Shown piece by piece: positions 8,975-17,267 of a DNA stretch of 64,000 nucleotides; within the stretch, counting starts at the first letter, position 1, and every line of letters starts with the position of its first letter. Location of the stretch: positions 3,055,999 through 3,119,998 of the forward strand of contig OX638343.1 of assembly GCA_951813075.1 (NCBI GenBank), in the 5' to 3' direction. Made by a program: the position numbers and the translations under genes. The DNA comes from Arenicellales bacterium (GTDB lineage: Bacteria > Pseudomonadota > Gammaproteobacteria > Arenicellales > JAJDZL01). The notes below the pieces were generated by a model. That model did not search any database. It saw nothing but the letters and a program-made list of their open reading frames with translations, and was not told the origin of the DNA.

Positions 8975-10237
8975 ATGGCTAGCAGGAGAGGGAAGAAGGA
9001 CGGCGGATTGCATTGCTCTTTTTGCGGAAAGAGTCAGCATGAAGTCAGGAAGCTGATTGCCGGACCTTCAGTTTTTGTCTGTGATGAATGTGTCGAACTA
9101 TGTAACGATATCATTCGCAGCGAGACCGCAACCGACGAGGTCGAAAAGGAAAGCACCAAGTCCAAGTTTCCCACACCGAGTGAGATCTGCGGCATTCTCG
9201 ATGAGTACGTGATCGGACAGACAGCAGCCAAGAAAGTGCTTTCGGTTGCAGTCTATAACCACTACAAGCGCATCGAGAACGACGACATGGTCAATGACGT
9301 GGATATTGCAAAGAGCAATATTCTTCTGATCGGTCCGACCGGCTCGGGTAAGACGCTGTTGGCGGAAACGCTTGCCCGCGAACTGAACGTGCCATTTACC
9401 ATGGCGGATGCCACAACCCTGACGGAAGCCGGTTATGTCGGTGAAGATGTTGAGAACATCATCCAGAAGTTGTTGCAAAAGTGCGATTACGACATCGATC
9501 GAGCGCAGGTAGGCATTGTATATATTGACGAAATCGATAAAATTTCGCGAAAGTCGGACAATCCATCAATCACTCGCGACGTCTCTGGCGAAGGTGTGCA
9601 ACAAGCCCTTCTCAAGTTGATTGAGGGTACGATTGCTTCGGTACCGCCCCAAGGTGGTCGCAAACACCCACAGCAGGAATTTCTGCAGGTCGATACTCGT
9701 AATGTACTATTTATCTGTGGTGGCGCCTTTTCCGGGCTTGAGAAAGTGATAAGGAACCGGACGGACAAAAGCGGTATCGGGTTCGGTGCTGAAATCCTGT
9801 CGGGTTCCGAACAGAGTCTCGCGGAAACGTTACAGCAGATTGAACCCGAAGATCTGATCAAGTTCGGATTGATTCCAGAGTTTGTCGGACGACTTCCGGT
9901 TGTTGCCACGCTTGAGGAACTGGACGAGGAAGCTCTTGTCAAGATTCTGATCGAGCCGCGCAATTCGTTGCTGAAGCAGTATCAGAAACTGTTCTCATTG
10001 GAAGGCACCGAACTGGAGATACGAATGGACGCACTCAAAGCGGTCGCTCACAAGGCGATGGATCGAAAGACCGGTGCACGCGGACTACGTTCGATTCTGG
10101 AAAACGCCTTGTTGGAGACAATGTACGAGTTGCCATCGACCGCTGGAGTGAAGAAAGTAGTTGTTGATGCAGATGTAGTCAACAACGCGAAACTCCCGTA
10201 CTATATTTACGAAGACGAAAACCGCCAAGTCTCCTGA
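8975..10237 (+). CDS. clpX: ATP-dependent Clp protease ATP-binding subunit ClpX
   Basis: This 420-residue AAA+ unfoldase delivers substrates to ClpP. The N-terminal zinc-binding domain has four cysteines (C14, C17, C36, C39). Walker A is GPTGSGKT at 120-127, Walker B is VYIDEIDK near 182-189, the pore loop is GYVGED near 150, and the sensor-2 region is RKTGARGLR near the C-terminus. The start at ATG 8975 follows a GGAGGA ribosome binding site at about 8960. An upstream in-frame alternative is not needed to complete the domain. Length and order match the family. Confidence 0.98.
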   Translation: MASRRGKKDGGLHCSFCGKSQHEVRKLIAGPSVFVCDECVELCNDIIRSETATDEVEKESTKSKFPTPSEICGILDEYVIGQTAAKKVLSVAVYNHYKRIENDDMVNDVDIAKSNILLIGPTGSGKTLLAETLARELNVPFTMADATTLTEAGYVGEDVENIIQKLLQKCDYDIDRAQVGIVYIDEIDKISRKSDNPSITRDVSGEGVQQALLKLIEGTIASVPPQGGRKHPQQEFLQVDTRNVLFICGGAFSGLEKVIRNRTDKSGIGFGAEILSGSEQSLAETLQQIEPEDLIKFGLIPEFVGRLPVVATLEELDEEALVKILIEPRNSLLKQYQKLFSLEGTELEIRMDALKAVAHKAMDRKTGARGLRSILENALLETMYELPSTAGVKKVVVDADVVNNAKLPYYIYEDENRQVS

Positions 10238-10333
10238 CGACGCACTCGCAGATGACTGCGATGTCTTGTTTTGTTGGAAAATGGCCGGATATATGAGAAT
10301 AGGACCAATCACATTCTTAAGGACGAGTATTGC

Positions 10334-12763
10334 ATGACTCAAAAGCAGGATAGTATTACCCCGGAAACATTGACACTTCCACTATTACCATTACGGGATG
10401 TGGTTGTTTTCCCTCATTTTGTCGTCCCGCTATTCGTCGGACGCGAGCATTCGAAAACTGCGTTGGATCGCATGGACAAGCAATTACCGCTGGTAATGCT
10501 GGTGGCACAGAAAGATCCCGTTACAGACGAGCCGACTAACGAGGACTTGTACGACATCGGTGTGGTTGCGACTGTCAAGCAGGTAGTGGTGATGCCAGAT
10601 GCTTCGAAAAAAGTCGTGGTTGAAGGGTTGTGGCGCGCAACAATTGAGGCGGCGGAAACAGTGAATGGTTGCATCGAGGCACAAACCACGCCGTTGGAAA
10701 GCATACCCATACGAGAGTTGCTTGCTGACTCCTTGATCGAATCATTGATCGATTTGTTTGAACAGTACATCAAAACAAGTCAGAAAATTCCTGCTGAAGT
10801 ACTGGCCAAAGTCAGAAAATTCGAATCCCCTGGCCAGGTGATTGATGTTGTTGCCGCCCATCTGATCAGCCAGAGTGTCGCTGAAAAGCAGGAGATTCTT
10901 GAGCTGATTGACGAACAGGAGCGCCTGGAGCAGGTGATTGCGGTCATGTCTTCAGATGTTGAGCTGTTTCAGGTCGAACGAAAGATCCGCGGCCGAATCA
11001 AGAAACAAATGGAGAAAAGTCAGCGCGAGTACTATCTGAATGAGCAACTCAAGGCAATTCACAAGGAACTTGGCAGTGGTGAGGAGGCCAAAAGCGAAGT
11101 TGACGAGTTGAGTGAGAAAATAGCCGAGGCAGGCATGACAAAGGAAGCGAGAGACAAGGCAGTTGCCGAGTTGAAGAAACTCAATATGATGTCGCCCATG
11201 TCGGCCGAGGCAACGGTCGTTCGCAATTTCATTGACTGGCTCATCGCGGTACCCTGGCGCAAACGAAGTCGGATTCACAAAGATTTGAATGCGGCGCAGA
11301 AGGTATTGGACGAAGATCACTATGGTCTCGGAAAAGTCAAGGAACGAATTCTTGAATACCTTGCAGTGCAGCAGCGCGTCCGTAAGAACAAAGCGCCGAT
11401 CCTGTGTCTGGTGGGACCACCGGGCGTGGGCAAGACGTCACTTGGCAAATCTGTCGCGCGTGCGACGAATCGGAAATTTCTGAGAATGTCGCTGGGCGGC
11501 GTTCGCGATGAAGCCGAAATACGTGGACATCGCAGAACCTATATCGGCTCGTTGCCCGGGAAGATCATCCAGAGCATTGCCAAGGTCAAAACCCGAAATC
11601 CTCTGTTCATGTTGGACGAAGTTGACAAAATGTCGATGGATTTCAGAGGCGATCCCTCGTCCGCTCTGCTGGAGGTACTGGACCCGGAGCAGAATCATAC
11701 GTTTGCCGATCATTATCTTGAAGTCGAGTACGATCTTTCCGAAGTGATGTTCATCGCTACCGCCAATACGTTGAATATACCGCCTCCATTGCTGGACCGA
11801 ATGGAGGTGATACGAATATCCGGTTACACCGAGGATGAGAAGGTTCGGATTGCAACGCAGTATCTGATCCCCAAGCAGTTGAAGAGCAATGGACTTGTGC
11901 CTGAAAATCTAACGATATCGGAAAAGGTTCTGCTGGACATCATCCGATACTACACACGTGAAGCAGGTGTTCGCGGTCTCGAACGCGAGTTGTCAAAAAT
12001 CTGCCGGAAAGTAACCAGGAAGCTGGTTCAGAATGACAGTAAGTCAAAGACCACGCGAATCACATCGAGAAATCTTGACAAGTATTGTGGTGTTCGTCAG
12101 TATCGATTTGGAATAGCTGACAAGTTCAATCAGATTGGGCAGGTGACAGGGCTTGCGTGGACTCAGACCGGGGGCGATCTGCTGAGTATTGAAGCAGTAG
12201 TGGTTCCTGGAAAGGGCAAACATATTTACACTGGAAAGCTTGGCGATGTGATGCAGGAATCGATCCAGGCGGCAGTCAGTGTTGTCCGCGCCCGCTCCAT
12301 TCATTACGGAATAAAACCGAGTTTCTATCAACGAAAGGACATACACGTCCACGTACCTGAAGGCGCAACCCCGAAAGACGGTCCGAGTGCTGGCGTCGCA
12401 ATGTCCGTGGCGATAATCTCAGCGTTGACACGGATTCCCATCCGCGCTGATGTTGCGATGACCGGTGAAATCACTTTGCGTGGAGAAGTCTTGCCGATAG
12501 GTGGATTGAAGGAGAAATTACTTGCGGCTCACCGCGGAGGCATTTCAACAGTTCTGATCCCCGAAGAGAACGAGAAAGATCTTGCTGAAATATCTACCAA
12601 GATCAAGGACGAACTTGATATAGTATGTGTACGCTGGATTGAAGATGTCGTGAGTCATTCTTTGGAATATTTGCCCGATGTGACGATCGATGCTACAGAT
12701 ATTGAACTCAGTCTTGAATCTGATCAGAATTCAAACGACAGTGTCAGTGTAGTCAAGCATTGA
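10334..12763 (+). CDS. lon: ATP-dependent protease La (Lon)
   Basis: Lon degrades damaged and short-lived regulatory proteins in the cytoplasm. The 809-residue protein has the N-terminal substrate-binding domain (LPLLPLRDVVVFPH), the AAA+ module with Walker A GPPGVGKT at 361-368 and LFMLDEVDKM as Walker B, and the C-terminal protease domain with the Ser-Lys dyad S685 (KDGPSAGVAM) and K728 (GGLKEKLLAA). The frame is open 21 codons upstream to 10271. ATG 10334 is preferred because of an AAGGACGAG ribosome binding site and because the protein then begins as other Lon proteins do. It lies between clpX and hupB as in E. coli. Confidence 0.98.
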   Translation: MTQKQDSITPETLTLPLLPLRDVVVFPHFVVPLFVGREHSKTALDRMDKQLPLVMLVAQKDPVTDEPTNEDLYDIGVVATVKQVVVMPDASKKVVVEGLWRATIEAAETVNGCIEAQTTPLESIPIRELLADSLIESLIDLFEQYIKTSQKIPAEVLAKVRKFESPGQVIDVVAAHLISQSVAEKQEILELIDEQERLEQVIAVMSSDVELFQVERKIRGRIKKQMEKSQREYYLNEQLKAIHKELGSGEEAKSEVDELSEKIAEAGMTKEARDKAVAELKKLNMMSPMSAEATVVRNFIDWLIAVPWRKRSRIHKDLNAAQKVLDEDHYGLGKVKERILEYLAVQQRVRKNKAPILCLVGPPGVGKTSLGKSVARATNRKFLRMSLGGVRDEAEIRGHRRTYIGSLPGKIIQSIAKVKTRNPLFMLDEVDKMSMDFRGDPSSALLEVLDPEQNHTFADHYLEVEYDLSEVMFIATANTLNIPPPLLDRMEVIRISGYTEDEKVRIATQYLIPKQLKSNGLVPENLTISEKVLLDIIRYYTREAGVRGLERELSKICRKVTRKLVQNDSKSKTTRITSRNLDKYCGVRQYRFGIADKFNQIGQVTGLAWTQTGGDLLSIEAVVVPGKGKHIYTGKLGDVMQESIQAAVSVVRARSIHYGIKPSFYQRKDIHVHVPEGATPKDGPSAGVAMSVAIISALTRIPIRADVAMTGEITLRGEVLPIGGLKEKLLAAHRGGISTVLIPEENEKDLAEISTKIKDELDIVCVRWIEDVVSHSLEYLPDVTIDATDIELSLESDQNSNDSVSVVKH

Positions 12764-12823
12764 ATCGCACTTACTAAAGTCGTTTCAAATTGGAATAAAC
12801 TAGTTTTATGAGTGTTTGACGCG

Positions 12824-12852
12824 TTGACACACGCTCCGTCATAAACTATAAA
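12824..12852 (+). promoter_or_regulatory. Sigma-70-type promoter for the HU gene
   Basis: A consensus -35 TTGACA at 12824-12829 is followed, after exactly 17 bases, by TATAAA at 12847-12852. The elements lie about 95 bases before the HU start codon, in the lon-hupB gap, and give the HU gene its own strong promoter with an AT-rich leader. Confidence 0.75.
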
Positions 12853-12946
12853 ATCGCGAACTTGCATTCATCAGGTCACAACTGAAAATTCAGTTTATGA
12901 CCGTATTTTTTGTGTCGAAATTTTATATAGAGGTTTGGAGGATACA

Positions 12947-13219
12947 ATGAACAAAACAGAGATGGTCAACAATGTAGCTGACAGCACTGGACTGACGAAA
13001 GCCGATGCCGGGCGAGCTGTCGAATCAGTATTCGAGCAGATTAGAAGTAGTTTGAAAAATCATGAGTCAGTGGCAATTGTTGGTTTCGGTACGTTTTCCA
13101 CGGGAAATCGTGCTGCTAGAACAGGTAGAAACCCCAGAGATGGTTCGGTGGTCAATATTCCGGCAAGCACAGTTGTGAAGTTCAAAGCTGGTAAGGCGCT
13201 CAAGGATGCTGTCAACTAG
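12947..13219 (+). CDS. hupB: Nucleoid-associated DNA-binding protein HU (beta type)
   Basis: The 90-residue protein is a standard HU/IHF-fold protein, a dimer that bends and compacts DNA. The signature VGFGTFSTGNRAARTGRNPR at about 45-64 includes the DNA-gripping arm, and the C-terminal helix ends GKALKDAVN. The start is ATG 12947, which has a GGAGG ribosome binding site at 12937-12941; the open frame extends back to a TTG that overlaps this site and is not used. Position after lon and before ppiD supports hupB rather than hupA or IHF. Confidence 0.97.
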   Translation: MNKTEMVNNVADSTGLTKADAGRAVESVFEQIRSSLKNHESVAIVGFGTFSTGNRAARTGRNPRDGSVVNIPASTVVKFKAGKALKDAVN

Positions 13220-13228
13220 TCGAATCAT

Positions 13229-13304
13229 GGGTGCTTAGCTCAGTTGGTAGAGCGCCGCCCTTACAAGGCGGAGGTGGTAGGTTCAATTCCTACAGCGCCC
13301 ACCA
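13229..13304 (+). tRNA. tRNA-Val (anticodon TAC)
   Basis: A 76-base cloverleaf with encoded CCA. The acceptor GGGTGCT pairs with AGCGCCC through one G-U pair. The anticodon stem CCGCC/GGCGG holds the loop CTTACAA, giving TAC. It lies 9 bases after the HU stop and 7 bases before tRNA-Asp. Confidence 0.97.
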
Positions 13305-13311
13305 AAGAATT

Positions 13312-13389
13312 GGAGCGGTAGTTCAGTTGGTTTAGAATTCCGGCCTGTCAAGCCGGGGGTCGCGGGTTCGAGTCCCGTCCGCTCCGCCA
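13312..13389 (+). tRNA. tRNA-Asp (anticodon GTC)
   Basis: A 78-base cloverleaf with encoded CCA. The acceptor GGAGCGG pairs with CCGCTCC and the discriminator is G. The anticodon stem CCGGC/GCCGG holds the loop CTGTCAA, giving GTC. It forms a pair with the preceding tRNA-Val and is followed at once by a terminator hairpin. Confidence 0.97.
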
Positions 13390-13394
13390 GGATA

Positions 13395-13454
13395 ATCTGC
13401 AGTTCACATAATTGACTCGACTGTCATTGTGTAAACTGCAGATAGTTGTTTTTT
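13395..13454 (+). terminator. Rho-independent terminator after the tRNA-Val/tRNA-Asp pair
   Basis: The arm ATCTGCAGTTCACA (13395-13408) pairs with TGTAAACTGCAGAT (13430-13443), a 14-bp stem with a single G-U pair. A run of six T at 13449-13454 follows. The loop is about 21 bases. It ends the hupB-tRNA transcript just before ppiD. Confidence 0.8.
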
Positions 13455-13480
13455 ACGGTTTGAATTGTTAATTTTGTCCA

Positions 13481-15379
13481 ATGCTGATAGCGATTAAAAA
13501 TCGGGCTACCGGATGGATTGCGTGGGCAATCGTGATTTTGATCACGATTCCATTTGCTCTGTGGGGTATCAATACCTACTTCGAAGGTGCCGAGGACGTC
13601 ACCGTCGCGAATTTCGACGGAGAGGAAATTGACTACCGAACCTATCAGCGTGCCTTGTATAACGAAAGGGAACGGTTGCGCGGCGTATACAATCAGAACC
13701 CTGAAATGTTGTCTGGAGGTGTTCTGGGCAGGCTTGTCATTGATGCGATCGTCGATGAGGTACTGTTGTTTCGAGATGCTCAAAAGCACGGTTATCGAGT
13801 CAGTGACCAACAACTTGTGGAAACCATCCAGAATCATCCGGGCTTTCAAACCAATAATCGTTTTGACCGGGAGCAATATGAGCGTGTCTTGCGCATCAGT
13901 GGACTTTCTGTCTCTGAATTTGAAGAACTGCAGCGACAAGATGCGGTACTGCAGCAGATTCGGACTGGTTTCCGGGAATCTGCTTTTGCTGTAGATTCGG
14001 AAGTTGATGCCATATTGCGCGTATTGTTTCAAGACCGATTTGGGGAATTCGCGCTTGTCAATCCCGCAGCATTTATTTTTGATGTTGAAGTGACTGACTC
14101 TGAAATTCGGGATCAATATGAGACGAACAAGTCACAATACGTGGAAGACGAAAAAGTCAGAGTCGAGTACATCCGACTTTCTGTGGATGATTTTGCGAGC
14201 AATTTCACGCCTTCGGACGAGACACTCCAGACGCTCTACGATGCAGAGATTGCGCGGTATGCTGTAGCGGAACAGAGAAGTATCAGTCACATATTACTTG
14301 AACCTCAAGGCGGTGAAATCACCGAGGTTTCAGCGCTGGCAATTGAGTTGGTGGGTCGACTGAGATCAGGTGAAGATTTCGCTTCGTTGGCCGAGCAGTA
14401 TTCGACCGACGTAGGATCTGCCGAGAACGGTGGTGAACTGGGGTGGTTCAGTCCGGGAGAGTTGCCATTCCCTGAGTTTGAGTCTGTCGCATTCAATCTT
14501 GATGAGGGCGAAATCAGCGAGCCGGTTGAAACAGAATTTGGTACTCATATCGTCCGCGTGAACGAAATCCAGGGACGAACGGTAAAGTCTTTTGATGAGG
14601 TGCGGCCTGAGTTGGTTGAACAGGCATCAAGAGCGCAGGCAGAAGCCGAATTGTTTGAGACTTCCGAGCAGTTGCGCAATCTTGCCTATGAGGAACCGGA
14701 AAATCTCAGATTCGCTGCGGATGCGTTGAATCTCGATATTGAATTTTCCGATTGGTTTTCAAGGGGATTCGGGACCGGGATAGCAGACTACGAGCAGATT
14801 CGCGGCGCTGCGTTCAGCGACGAGGTGCTGGCGCAGGGCTTCAACAGTGATTTGATTGAAATCGACAGCGATTTACAGATTGTACTGCGAATTTATGATC
14901 ATCAGGAAACACAGCAACTGAGTGTAGCCGATGTCCGTAGCGAAATCACCGAAGAGTTGTTGCTATCGGAAAGCCGGGAGCTTGCAAAAGAGCTGTCAGA
15001 AAGCTTGGTTGATGAACTGAAGCTGGGCGCAGATTGGAATTCGATTCTGACAGCCAACGGGCTTGTAGCGAATGAATTGCCGACACGGGTTGATGCGGCA
15101 ACAGATCCTTCGACAATCGGTGTCGTGCTACACGCGTTCTCAGCAAAAAAACCTGAAGCTGGCAATCAAACATTCGGCAGTGGTCCAATGGCTGACGGTT
15201 CTTATGCAATATTCCGAATATCCGAAGTCCGAAATGGCGATGTGGCATCAGTTTCCGAAGAGCAACGCCAAAGAGTAGTCGCTGCGCTAATGGACAGATT
15301 CGGTGATGGTATGTTTGACAGTTATATTGTTCTGTTGCGCGACGGAATTGATATCAATATCAACCCCGAGTTGCTCTGA
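13481..15379 (+). CDS. ppiD: Periplasmic folding chaperone PpiD (SurA/PpiC family)
   Basis: The 632-residue protein has one N-terminal membrane anchor (residues about 12-32, WIAWAIVILITIPFALWGI), a SurA-N-like chaperone region, and one parvulin-type PPIase domain at about 265-365, recognisable from SISHILLEP, STDVGSAENGGELGWF and GTHIVRVNEI. A C-terminal region completes the usual PpiD layout. It is expected to sit at the periplasmic face of the inner membrane near the Sec translocon and help fold exported proteins. The length is that of the family (about 620). The order HU-PpiD matches E. coli, with two tRNAs inserted here. It converges on fabI with only 28 bases between the stops. Confidence 0.95.
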   Translation: MLIAIKNRATGWIAWAIVILITIPFALWGINTYFEGAEDVTVANFDGEEIDYRTYQRALYNERERLRGVYNQNPEMLSGGVLGRLVIDAIVDEVLLFRDAQKHGYRVSDQQLVETIQNHPGFQTNNRFDREQYERVLRISGLSVSEFEELQRQDAVLQQIRTGFRESAFAVDSEVDAILRVLFQDRFGEFALVNPAAFIFDVEVTDSEIRDQYETNKSQYVEDEKVRVEYIRLSVDDFASNFTPSDETLQTLYDAEIARYAVAEQRSISHILLEPQGGEITEVSALAIELVGRLRSGEDFASLAEQYSTDVGSAENGGELGWFSPGELPFPEFESVAFNLDEGEISEPVETEFGTHIVRVNEIQGRTVKSFDEVRPELVEQASRAQAEAELFETSEQLRNLAYEEPENLRFAADALNLDIEFSDWFSRGFGTGIADYEQIRGAAFSDEVLAQGFNSDLIEIDSDLQIVLRIYDHQETQQLSVADVRSEITEELLLSESRELAKELSESLVDELKLGADWNSILTANGLVANELPTRVDAATDPSTIGVVLHAFSAKKPEAGNQTFGSGPMADGSYAIFRISEVRNGDVASVSEEQRQRVVAALMDRFGDGMFDSYIVLLRDGIDININPELL

Positions 15380-15407
15380 CATCAGTTTAGTTTCGGGACA
15401 TGCTGGA

Positions 15408-16196
15408 TCAGAGCATGGCTTGGCTGAATCCGACGGAGTTGAATCCTCCATCTACATAAACAATTTCGCCGGTTATTCCTGAAGCGAGATCTGAGCAAAG
15501 AAATGCCGCCGCGTTTCCGACTTCTTCAATTGTCACACCGCGACCCAGCGGACTCATCTTTTCGTAATAGTCCATCATGGATTTCATGCCGCGAATGCCT
15601 GAAGCTGCGAGTGTTCGGATGGGACCGGCAGAGATTGCGTTGACTCGAATACCTTGATTGCCGAGTGATTGTGCACAATAACGAACATTGGCCTCCAGGC
15701 TGGCTTTTGCGAGCCCCATGACGTTATAACCAGGCATAGAGCGCATGGCTCCCAAATATGTCAGAGTGAGGAAAGATCCATTTCCATTGTGCATCATCGG
15801 TGAAAAACTTCGTGCCAGCGCGGAAAAACTATATGAACTGATGTCATGTGCCTGGTTGAATCCCTCGCGATTTACCGCGTCGAGATACATCCCTTCAAGT
15901 TGTTCGCGAGGAGCAAAAGCGATTGAATGAACAACAATATCCAAATCTGACCATTTTTCTTGAACGGATTCCTGCAATGTGTCAATCTGCGAGTCCGTGG
16001 TAACGTCGCACGGAGCGACAAACTCAGCATTGAATTCCTGCGCGAATTTTTCAACGCGCGGGCGCAGTTTTTCATTCTGGTACGTCAATGCCAGTCTGGC
16101 ACCTTGATTGGACATTGCCTGGGCAATTCCCCACGCAATGGACCGGTTGCTTGCTATACCTGTGATCAAAGCGCGTTTATCTGTTAAAAATCCCAT
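15408..16196 (-). CDS. fabI: Enoyl-[acyl-carrier-protein] reductase (NADH)
   Basis: FabI reduces the trans-2 double bond of enoyl-ACP in the last step of each fatty-acid elongation cycle. The 262-residue SDR protein has the same length as E. coli FabI. The nucleotide-binding segment is [15 protein letters not shown], and the FabI-type active site is Y147, Y157 and K164 in [20 protein letters not shown]. The C-terminal YVDGGF is also standard. It is transcribed alone toward ppiD. The 233-base gap on its other side, shared with the divergent rsmJ, should hold its promoter. Confidence 0.97.
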   Translation of the reverse strand: MGFLTDKRALITGIASNRSIAWGIAQAMSNQGARLALTYQNEKLRPRVEKFAQEFNAEFVAPCDVTTDSQIDTLQESVQEKWSDLDIVVHSIAFAPREQLEGMYLDAVNREGFNQAHDISSYSFSALARSFSPMMHNGNGSFLTLTYLGAMRSMPGYNVMGLAKASLEANVRYCAQSLGNQGIRVNAISAGPIRTLAASGIRGMKSMMDYYEKMSPLGRGVTIEEVGNAAAFLCSDLASGITGEIVYVDGGFNSVGFSQAML

Positions 16197-16429
16197 AAAA
16201 ATAAGCCTTAAAATCTAACTGAATCAGAAAAGCGTCATTCAAACTGAAATCATCCGCCAATGATGTTATTTGCTTCCATAAAGTAAATTGCATTATTGAT
16301 GTTGCAGTGGGGGAGTTCGACGCAACATAACAATCTTATGAATGTTACACTAGCAAGCGCAAATCGTGCAATATTGATAACCGAAAGTTATCCGACACGA
16401 ACGGCAGGCACGGAAGCATAGACCGCGAA

Positions 16430-17164
16430 ATGTCAATCACCGATTGTGCAAAAGCATGTGTTCGCTATTCGTCTGAAGATGACGAGCGCTGTCGCCAGAT
16501 CTCCGAAAACTACGGATTGCCTCTGTCTTACGAGACTGATGATCGTGAATACGACTACGTATTGACAATTGAAAATGGGGTTCTCAAATTACGAGATCTG
16601 AGGAATCGAAAATATCGGCCAATCTATATGCCGGTCCAGCCTCTTACACGCGTCTCGCGAAATTGTCTTTTAGGGCGCGCTGTTGGCAAAAAAGTGGCGA
16701 CTATCCTTGATGGCACTGCGGGATTGGGGTCAGATTTGCTTTTGCTAGCCAGGATGGGGTATCAAGTCACTGCCATGGAAAGGTCGCCGGTATTTGCGGC
16801 TTTGATTGCGGACGGCGTCGAGCGCATCAACGCTATATCGGCAAAGCTGTCGATAAAAAGTTGCTTTGCCGACACAAGATACGTATCACGATATTTTGAT
16901 GAGAAGTTTGATGCGGTTTATCTGGACCCGATGTTTCCGGAAGGCCGCAAGTCTTCGGTAAAAGTTGCGCGTCCGCTCACAGTTTTGCGAGAGTTCTGCA
17001 AAGATGATGATTCTGACACTGAGGAATTGCTTGCGGCCGCGATTGGATGGGCCGAGAAAAGAGTCGTCGTCAAACGCCCAAATTTCGCCAGACCGATCAT
17101 GCCTGATAGGTTGTCAATGAGTATGCGCGGAAAACTGGTTCGCTACGATATTTATCTTACCTAA
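16430..17164 (+). CDS. rsmJ: 16S rRNA (guanine(1516)-N2)-methyltransferase
   Basis: The 244-residue protein matches RsmJ (YhiQ), which methylates G1516 of 16S rRNA. The SAM-binding motif I is ILDGTAGLGSDLLLLARMG (residues about 97-115), followed by VTAMERSP. The catalytic-type motif is YLDPMFPEGRKSS, the DPMFP form typical of this family. The C-terminal KRPNFARPIM is also characteristic. The gene is divergent from fabI and converges on valS. No other gene appears to share its transcript. Confidence 0.92.
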   Translation: MSITDCAKACVRYSSEDDERCRQISENYGLPLSYETDDREYDYVLTIENGVLKLRDLRNRKYRPIYMPVQPLTRVSRNCLLGRAVGKKVATILDGTAGLGSDLLLLARMGYQVTAMERSPVFAALIADGVERINAISAKLSIKSCFADTRYVSRYFDEKFDAVYLDPMFPEGRKSSVKVARPLTVLREFCKDDDSDTEELLAAAIGWAEKRVVVKRPNFARPIMPDRLSMSMRGKLVRYDIYLT

Positions 17165-17267
17165 GGCAGTTGAAGCACTTTATTCGAAATAGTCGTGAAT
17201 TAACGCAGCAACAAGAGATTCCAGTCGAAATCCTGAATGTCTCGCAACCCGGGGGCAATTCAATCAA